Shown here one piece after another: positions 57,341-64,000 of a stretch of 64,000 nt of DNA. A program made the position numbers and the translations under genes. The stretch covers positions 16,880,677-16,944,676 of the forward strand of contig JAJEKV010000011.1 in assembly GCA_021234155.1 (NCBI GenBank), in the 5' to 3' direction. The notes beneath the pieces were generated by a model that was not told the DNA's origin, made no database searches, and saw nothing but the letters and a program-made list of their open reading frames with translations. The first letter of the stretch is position 1. Every line of letters starts with the position of its first letter. This stretch comes from Isoetes taiwanensis (taxonomy: Eukaryota; Streptophyta; Lycopodiopsida; Isoetales; Isoetaceae).

Positions 57341-57440
57341 GCGGTTTCCGGCCGTAAACCAGCAGGCGGCTGCGGCTAATCCGGCCCTAGCCGCGAGCGG
57401 CGCCGGCGCCGCCGCCGCCTGCCGGTTTACGGCCGAAAAT
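57329..57440. repeat. GC-rich palindrome at the left end of the second YR-family element
   Basis: Arms GGCCGTAAACCAGCAGGCGG (57350 on) and GCCGCCTGCCGGTTTACGGC (57414 on) pair with one mismatch over 21 bp and leave a loop of about 43 bases, itself rich in GCGGCGCCG. Overlapping open frames on both strands here are by-products of the palindrome. Confidence 0.8.
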
Positions 57441-58608
57441 CGTGACAATTGGCAGGCTCCCTCACGTAAGCGATCCAAAAAAGTAGTATTTTTTTCCTTT
57501 TTGTCGTCATTTTTTTCTTTCCTGTTCGAGCTTAGCTATGGCAAACTTCTAGAGCTTCAGTGGTGGCTTTTTTGTGCTATTGGAGCTTGGAGCTACATAT
57601 GGAGTGGCTATTTGCTTAAAATGGAGGAGTTTTTTAGTGTTTTCGCTTAATCTTGTTGCTAGAGGTTATTTTGAGTTTGAAAGATCTTTATCTTTGTTCT
57701 GCTTCTATTTTCCTTCTGTTCTTGAAGTTTTGGGAAGATGTGACGAATATCCTTGTGTTTTGTAGGTTTCGGTAGACTGGGGTTGCTTTATGATCTTTTC
57801 CGACAGTAGAACAGAGGCGAGATGCAGCATTGTTGGCAGGCGCAGAGGTTTTTCGAGCTTCTTGCAACCATTTTGGGAGATCAGCAGCTTTTGACGTTCT
57901 ATAGTAGAGGTTCTGACCCGATAAAGGTTTTGAAGCAGGGAAGAGAGTTTAACTGGTTTGTTTGCATGCGGCATGAAGAGAACGAAGCTTACGACCCTAT
58001 TAAGCGCGAAAAACTAGAAAGAAGTTCGAAAGAAGCTTACTCCGGCCAGAGAAGAGTGGCGATGCATAGTTTTGGGGGAAGATTCTTTTGTAAGGAAAGT
58101 AAAGGAGCAAAAAATGTTTACAAATCAAAGGGCACTGCCAAACGTCAGCATATAGCCGTGGAACTATTTTCCAGGCTTCAAGGTGTCAGCTATGGCGGAC
58201 TTTCTGTACTCTATGGGCTCGCCAACGATACATGTAAAGAAGAAACGAAGGATTCGATCCTCCTTGTCCTTTAGATAGCTTCTTTTACTACCAACCCAAT
58301 GCTTTGTGCGCTTCAAGGATTGAATCCGTCAGTGATTCAGGTCTCTTAGCTCAACAACGCAAAATGTGCACCATTTTTTGTTGCGAGTCGTATTTCAATT
58401 TACAGGGAATTGGAGCTATATTTTTTTACAGATGGAACGTTATCAGATGGAACGTTATCTGCGCAAAGCAGTGTTAAATCTTGTATAATAACTATAAATA
58501 AACTTGTGGCGACGCTCTAAACGGCGCCGCCGAGAAACCCTAGGGCAAAAATTACCTATTTTAAACAAACGTCAAAAAATCGAGGAATTTCACCTTCCGG
58601 CGGTTTAC
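57354..58608 (+). mobile_element. Second element with the termini of the recombinase family
   Basis: The left end GTAAACCAGCAGGCGGC parallels GTGAACTAGCAGGCAGC at 16091. The right 105 bp (GCTCTAAACGGCGCCGCC .. AAAAATTACCT .. AGGAATTT .. GGCGGTTTAC) parallels 28939-29036. Inside there is no recombinase coding sequence but a different frame (57822-58274). The T-rich leader with a TTGTGTTTTGTAG acceptor-like string is organised like that of the first element. It is a likely non-autonomous relative. Confidence 0.6.
57822..58274 (+). CDS. Unrecognised 150-residue ORF carried by the second element
   Basis: From ATG at 57822 it encodes a basic, soluble protein (HCWQAQRFFELLATILGDQQ, then REFNWFVCMRHEENEAYDP and a Lys/Arg/Ser-rich middle). 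It ends ..GLSVLYGLANDTCKEE. No known domain. It may be captured host sequence or an element-specific protein. Use of a preceding exon is possible, since an acceptor-like TTTTGTAG lies upstream near 57766. Confidence 0.4.
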   Translation: MQHCWQAQRFFELLATILGDQQLLTFYSRGSDPIKVLKQGREFNWFVCMRHEENEAYDPIKREKLERSSKEAYSGQRRVAMHSFGGRFFCKESKGAKNVYKSKGTAKRQHIAVELFSRLQGVSYGGLSVLYGLANDTCKEETKDSILLVL

Positions 58609-58734
58609 ATATGAGTTCTAGTGATGATGGGCCCGTTTTGGCCCATTAGAATGAGTGAAGGCTCTTGATGGTCGCGAAAAATGGTGACCATGATGGTGAT
58701 GGCAATGACTGCCACATGTAAATCGTCCCTTATT

Positions 58735-59000
58735 AGGCTGGGTTCACATGCAATCATCGCCGGAGAGGGGTCCTATTTTGCCCTGTGCTATTTGGCGATG
58801 GCAGATGATGGTGGGTGTAAAAGGGTGAGCCTTTACACGACGGTGATGGCACCTTCACTGCATGTGAACCGACTCTACATGCAACCATCGCCGAGAGGGG
58901 GCCTGTTTTACCCCGTGCAAATTCGCGATGGCGGGTGATGGTGGGCATAAAAGGGCGAGCCTTTTAACGCGAGGGTGAAGGCTGCGATGGTGCATGTGCA
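58735..59000. repeat. 133-bp tandem repeat unit, two copies
   Basis: Both copies contain CACATGCAA.CATCGCCG.GAG, TTT(T/A)CCC.GTGC and GATGATGGTGGG..TAAAAGG. A shorter inverted relative (GGGTAAAACAGGGCCCG) follows near 59108. Confidence 0.75.
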
Positions 59001-59009
59001 TGCAGCGAC

Positions 59010-60640
59010 GAAGCCATCAAAGTCATGCAATATGGCTCGCCATATGGCATCAAAGTTAATCTTCATGAAATGCATCCATGAGGTAAGTCCATGCTTTATT
59101 TCCATAGGGTAAAACAGGGCCCGTCGAAGATGACTGTTGCATGTGGCTATAGGGGCGCTTTGCATGTGTCGTCGAGAGGTACCATGTCATGAAAATATGG
59201 CTTGCCACTTTTGGAGGACCGTCACAAACTCTGCTCAATTTGCACAGGGAAAAAGAGGGCAACGTCAAAGGTGACCATGCTTTTAATACGTCCCTACCCT
59301 AAAGAGAATTGATTTGAATTGAATTGGATTAGAGAAGAAACATAAATTTAGCAAGCCTGGATTCAAGGAAAATCAAATGATGGGAAAAAAGAAGAGCCTA
59401 GTTTGTGCAAACAAGGCAAAGAAGGAAACAATAAGCAATAGTTAGGATAGAAGATTCTATTGCTAAGGCCTTCCATGCTATTGTTGATGTCATATTTGAT
59501 TATAGTGTCTTGTGGGATTAAGAAAATCTTGATACATAGCAAAAGAAGCACAAATGGTTTGGACCATTGATCTTATGCCAAGTTATTGGGGGACTTACCT
59601 TGTTGGAGGAGTTTGGCCACAACTTGCCTGCTACAGCTGACTTTAGATTCACAGAGAGACTTGAACTCAATAAGTGCCTGGTCAAAAGGAATTTTGTTGT
59701 TTGCTACATAGAGAGTTTGGCATGGAGTCCACGTTCAAGTAGTAGATAATTTTTTTCCAATTTGTTGTTTGAGTAGAAAGTTTGCCATAGATTCAACTGG
59801 CTGATTTCAAGTACTACTATATCACTAAATAGCAAAACAATTATAGTTACCATTTTCTTTCATTTTTGAAAAAGTTATAGATGAAGAGTTTTGATTCAGT
59901 TGTAGCCAAATAAAAGCAACCATCTTTTCAATGTAATGGTTATATTACAAGAAATTTATCTTGGAGGCAAAACTTTTCTTTCACAGCTCATGTGGGAGTT
60001 GAACCCATGATCAAGCCATGTGTTCTTGTGTTCTAACCTTAATATAGGATGTTTTCCAATAGAATAAAGGTTGATAAACCAGTGATTATCGTTGTTTATT
60101 TGAATACAATTCCATTTTCCTTTTCTGTGCGACAAGTGTCAATGATAAACAACCCTCTCCTCTTTAGCTTTTGCCATGACTTCCAAAATATTCAACTCAA
60201 CATGGCATCCAGCCACATTGAAAGAAAAGCACGTGTTTCAAGTGGCATCTGCATCAAAGAAGATGTTACGATCCAAAATTTTAATACCAAAAATTTCGAT
60301 TCATATACCTTCATAGTACACAAAACCAAGGGGAATTCACTCATGTATAAGGGGGATATACCGCCTGTGTGCATGGGGTGGCGAAACCCCCCCCAGTACA
60401 TGCATCTTTAAAAGTAGAAATTATCTAGGCTAGTGCAAAAAATTTTTGAAAAAGGACCTCTGTCGACCATATATGTAAGAAGGTGGGTCAAAAAACCCCC
60501 CTCCCATGCATGCACATGGTTTATATGTAAAAAAACGGTGAATCCCTCTTGCACAAAACACAAAACAAGTCGTTGCCTCCCACAAGGCTATTTACATAAG
60601 CCACATATGCAGATAACAAAATGACAACAACATCTACAAG
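59010..60640. other. Gap with a third relative of the 45-bp terminal repeat
   Basis: At 59945-59980, TACAAGAAATTTATCTTGG followed by AGGCAAAACTTTTCTTT resembles the 14174-14218 repeat but has lost the GC palindrome. No gene is supported in this stretch. Runs of C8 and ACCCCCC occur near 60388 and 60500. Confidence 0.4.
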
Positions 60641-60644
60641 AACT

Positions 60645-63450
60645 ATAAATAATAATAATATATTAGATCATGCTTCATGAAGCCCTTAAGGGCAAGAAGC
60701 AGCAACTACATATGTTTTCCAAAAGGAAAATCTATACTTCACACATAACATTTTAACAACAAGGATCTATGTTGTTCAACTTCTAACAAATATCTACCCA
60801 AGGAATTTGGATCTATCTGTAAAAGTGTATAGAAATCTGCAGTATCTATCTGATATCTATCCCGAATTTCCAAATATCTCGGGCATCTTAAGAAGGTATG
60901 TGCTTCATCTTCAACATGATGTTCGTCACATAATGTGCATAAACGTTCCAGTCTAGGAGTACCATTCCAACGACCAACCTCCACATGTAGGCGATGTGAA
61001 CTTGTTCTGTACCTTGCTATTGTCCTTCTTATCCATAATGAATGTGACTTACGCAGGTAATCCTGGTCAGCAAATACAAGCATGAGATTTACCTCACGCT
61101 TATAAAATTCCATCCTTGACCCCTTCGTCTCCCAAAGCCTCTCCATAACTTTCCCTTGGACTAGATCCCTAATCCCTTCATCAGTATCCGGCCAATCCTG
61201 TTCTTCGATCCCCCATCGTTGAAACCACTGAATAACTTCTTGCATCCAGCCATTATCTTGAGTTATTTCAGTAGCTACTACTGGCAGCCTGGATCTATCA
61301 AGTGTTCTGATTCGGGTGATGTAGGTAAGAGTTTGACACAATCCCTCAGCTTCAAGCGGAAGCATACCTGTTTCAGCTAATAGAATAGCATATGGAATTT
61401 GTTTCTTTACCCCAAGTTCTTCCTGTAAAAACATCTTCAAAACACTTTCTACTTTTAGCCATAGAGAAGGCGAGATGGACGACCCCCATATTTGAACACC
61501 GTATAAAACCACAGTTTGGACCAGTGTTCTAAAAAGCATTCGGCGTAGGCTCCAATTCTGAAGAGAGATCCTATGACATCTTGTCCACATGCTATACAAT
61601 GCATTTTTACCTCCTGTAACTCTCTTGTTTACACATTCCTTCCATCTGTAATTAGAGCAGATTTCTAAGCCAAGATACTTATAACTCTTCACCAACTCAA
61701 TCTGATCCCCTTTATATTCAAAATAAGGTCTCTGGACTGTACCAAACACCATACATTTGGTCTTTTTCATGTTCACCTTCATGCCTTTCATATCACAAAA
61801 CGAGGCTAAGTTATTTAAATGTTGCTGTAATCCCTCTTGTGTGTCAGATAATAAAACTACATCATCTGCATATAGTAATATTTGGATCAGAAAGTGTCCT
61901 AAGCGAGTCCTTGCATACCCGTAAGTGCTCAACCATTCTTCGAGCTCGTCAATAAAGAGCCCAAATAGTGTCGGTGATAGCGGGCAACCCTGCTTCACTC
62001 CAATCGTACTCAAAATTTCCGTTCCTTTAGATAAGCATGCTCTGACCTCTTCATAAAGCCTGGCCACTGCACCTCTCAATAAAGACGGAACTCCCAATTT
62101 CTCCATTCTAATGTCCAGTCCTAAACGTGGCACTGTGTCAAAAGCTTTAGAGAAATCTATATACGCAATGTATAAAGCCTTTCCTGGTCTCTTAGCCTGC
62201 TCCCTTAGAGAACATAGTGTTAGCAGATGATCAAGTGTGCTATGGTTAATTCTGAAGCCAGCTTGACCTTTGGCTCGCTTTCCTTCTCTTTCAGCCCAGC
62301 TACTTAATTTACTTTCAAGCAATCTCCCTAGGATTTTAGCAAAGACACTTCCAATCATTATCGTTCTGTAATTTTTTACCTCATATTTGCTACCTGATTT
62401 GTGTACTGGAACAACCCGACAACAACTCCACTCTCTTGGTAATCCATCTCTCACAGCGGCATTCAGCAACTGAGTAAGAATTGGTATTATGTGTTCCCCA
62501 CCCCATTTCAGCAACTCAACTGACAGGCCCTCTAAGTCAGATGCCTTTCCATTGGATACTTGCTTCAGTTGCTCCTTAACATCTGTTTCTGTAAAAAGAT
62601 CACATGTGATGTCTGTTAATGGCATCTGGCTGGCATTTGGAATATGATATATGCTTCTTACTAAGTCTAGAAGCTCATTTGTATCAAGCTCAACCATCTT
62701 TTCCTTGGTTAACGTTTTGGACCAGAATAGCTTTGGACGTTCACTAAAGAGCACTTCTAAATCTGTTTGCCTTTTAGAGAGAAATGCGTACTTCTTCCTC
62801 TTCACTAGATTCCTGTACCACTTTGGTCTGTATTTATTACCTTTAGGAAGCAGTTTACGCGCTTTCTTGCATTCTTCGTCAAACCACGAATTGCACGGCT
62901 TGCCTAAGACCTTTCGTTTACTCCAGCCAAATGCTTCAGTTGCAGCATCTATGATGGCATGTTTAAAAGCCTGGGCATTAGCTTCTAAAGACGAATCTTT
63001 CCATTCCTTAAGCTTGCTCATTAAGCACTTTTTATATGCTTCCGATTTGGCATAATTGAGTCTGAGCTTCGGGATAAAAGCTTTTTTATTCGATATCCTT
63101 TTTGGACTGATTTTCAAATGAAAACATACTGGTAGGTGATCTGATTCTATGTATTTGTCCCCAATCTCAAAGCATTCAACAATGTCACTATCTATTGGAG
63201 CTATTAGATAGTCTACTGTACTCTCACCCATCCATGTCACACAGGTGGATCTCGCTGATTCAGGAAACTTTGCTACTCCATTCAGTATCTTAAGTTTGCA
63301 GCAGGTACAATAATCCAGCAAGTAATCTCCCATTGTGTTCTTTGTTTGGTCATAGCTGTTCCGTATAAAATTCTCATCGGACACTTCCTCTAAACGATGA
63401 TCACCATCACATTCAAATGTAGCAGCTTGTTGCCCTTTGATCTCCAACTA
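60645..63450 (-). mobile_element. Non-L1-type LINE with intact 902-codon ORF
   Basis: The minus-strand frame 60739-63447 encodes the end of an apurinic-type endonuclease (WMGESTVDYLIAP and ESDHLPVCFHLK), then a reverse transcriptase: NGKASDLEGLSVELLKWGG, RVVPVHKSG, YRTIMIGSVFAKILGRLL, GQAGFR, AYIDFSKAFDTVPR, GVKQGCPLSPTLFGLFIDEL and LLYADDVVLLSD (catalytic YADD), followed by the thumb (KYLGLEI). It ends with CTLCDEHHVEDEAHTFLRC, a Cys/His cluster. There are no stops or shifts. The 5' part of the endonuclease is missing. The 3' end runs into a short TTA/ATA repeat near 60645-60665 instead of poly-A, as in RTE- or CR1-like LINEs. Confidence 0.85.
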
Positions 63451-64000
63451 AAATGACATTCTATATGCACAGTAGCCTTGTCAGCTATTAGATATATGAC
63501 TTCACGTGTTAGTAATATGTAACACAATAACAGGGGGTTCCAGAGGGATTTGATATAGATGTAAAAATGACAATTCCTGAAACCATAGACCATATCCCAA
63601 AAACAATTGAATGGGTTGTTATAAAAAAAAACTAGCAGAAAGCACACCAGAAGGTTTTGGCAAGGTATTGTTTTCTAAAAAATAGCTAGAATTGATTAAG
63701 ATTTTTTTCCCTCAAGTTATTGAAGTTTTAAGAAGGTCTTGTTTACAAAGAAATGTCTGAGACGTTTTTCCCTTCGACTTTCTAAGTTTTGATGTCGTCT
63801 TGTTTCTTTAGAAATAGTTAGGATTGATAAATGGTTTTATCAAAGTTGTCTAGCTTTGTAATGGGTAATCATTACTTATTGTAATAGGTTGTGTTATTAT
63901 GCAACTTGTCATTGCAAGCCAATGCACAGTAAATACTTAATAGTTGTTGTACTAGGTACGTGCAACAAGTGACAGAACATATGAAGACTCGCAAGGTCTT
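63451..64000. other. AT-rich flank, no feature
   Basis: No gene recognised. The missing 5' part of the LINE endonuclease is not present here, so the element is 5'-truncated or recombined near 63450. A short duplicated phrase (GTCTTGTTT.TTT) occurs near 63737 and 63798. Confidence 0.35.

Noticed and set aside
57267-57650. Ala-rich open frames on both strands
   Set aside because: They overlap a GC palindrome, which keeps both strands open by composition. No conserved domain.
60049-60624. Open frames between 60.0 and 60.6 kb
   Set aside because: No domain, codon bias or splice support. The C runs suggest low-complexity sequence.

Overview
The window reads as nuclear DNA of a land plant. It is AT-rich and gene-poor, its genes are spliced (GT-AG), and it is packed with nested transposable elements. 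It carries pentatricopeptide-repeat (PPR) genes, plant receptor-kinase pieces, a chloroplast-type omega-6 desaturase remnant, a wax-ester-synthase-like gene and a histidinol-phosphatase-type (IMPL2) gene remnant. The long run of S-type PPR repeats and the large, repeat-choked intergenic space make me favour a fern or other seedless plant; that placement is an inference. Nothing here looks bacterial, viral or organellar.

Layout. 0-10 kb: a decayed PPR gene (minus), a duplicated exon unit, a duplicated LINE 3' end and a FAD6-like pseudogene (minus). 10.5-12.5 kb: a long PPR gene (minus) broken by two one-base frameshifts. 13.5-14.2 kb: three exons of an IMPL2-like phosphatase, followed by one of two 45-bp inverted repeats (the other is at 32.5 kb). 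14.8-15.4 kb: S-lectin receptor-kinase fragment. 16.1-29.0 kb: a relic element coding for a Crypton-like (DUF3504-type) tyrosine recombinase. Its reading frame was split first by a CACTA transposon (17825-22299, TSD ATG) and separately by an L1-type LINE (about 22333-27645, TSD ATAATGAGA). Removing both joins the coding frame exactly. A 1.26-kb element at 57.35-58.61 kb has the same termini but other contents, so this is a family.

29-33 kb: hairpin MITE, minisatellite and four tRNA-like modules in a row. 33.6-39 kb: an 820-bp near-identical direct repeat flanking 3.7 kb with unrecognised protein-coding sequence; a LINE (38984-40844, 12-bp TSD) sits at the end of the second copy and a third, older copy lies at 41.1 kb. 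45-54 kb: an unusual dispersed palindromic repeat (GGAAACCCTTCC / GGAAACCTCCCC), a decayed receptor kinase and a decayed wax ester synthase/DGAT gene (both minus). 54.3-56.5 kb: a PIF/Harbinger-like MITE lying directly upstream of the only clearly intact host gene, an eight-exon CDCA7-like zinc-finger gene (318 codons, all frames joining). 60.6-63.5 kb: a non-L1-type LINE with an uninterrupted 902-codon ORF.

How parts relate: the window is mostly a record of successive insertions. The CDCA7-like gene belongs to a family that helps maintain DNA methylation over transposons, so it sits among elements of the kind it would help silence. Several genes carry isolated one-base losses, some in short homopolymers, so assembly error and true pseudogenisation both remain possible for the PPR gene.
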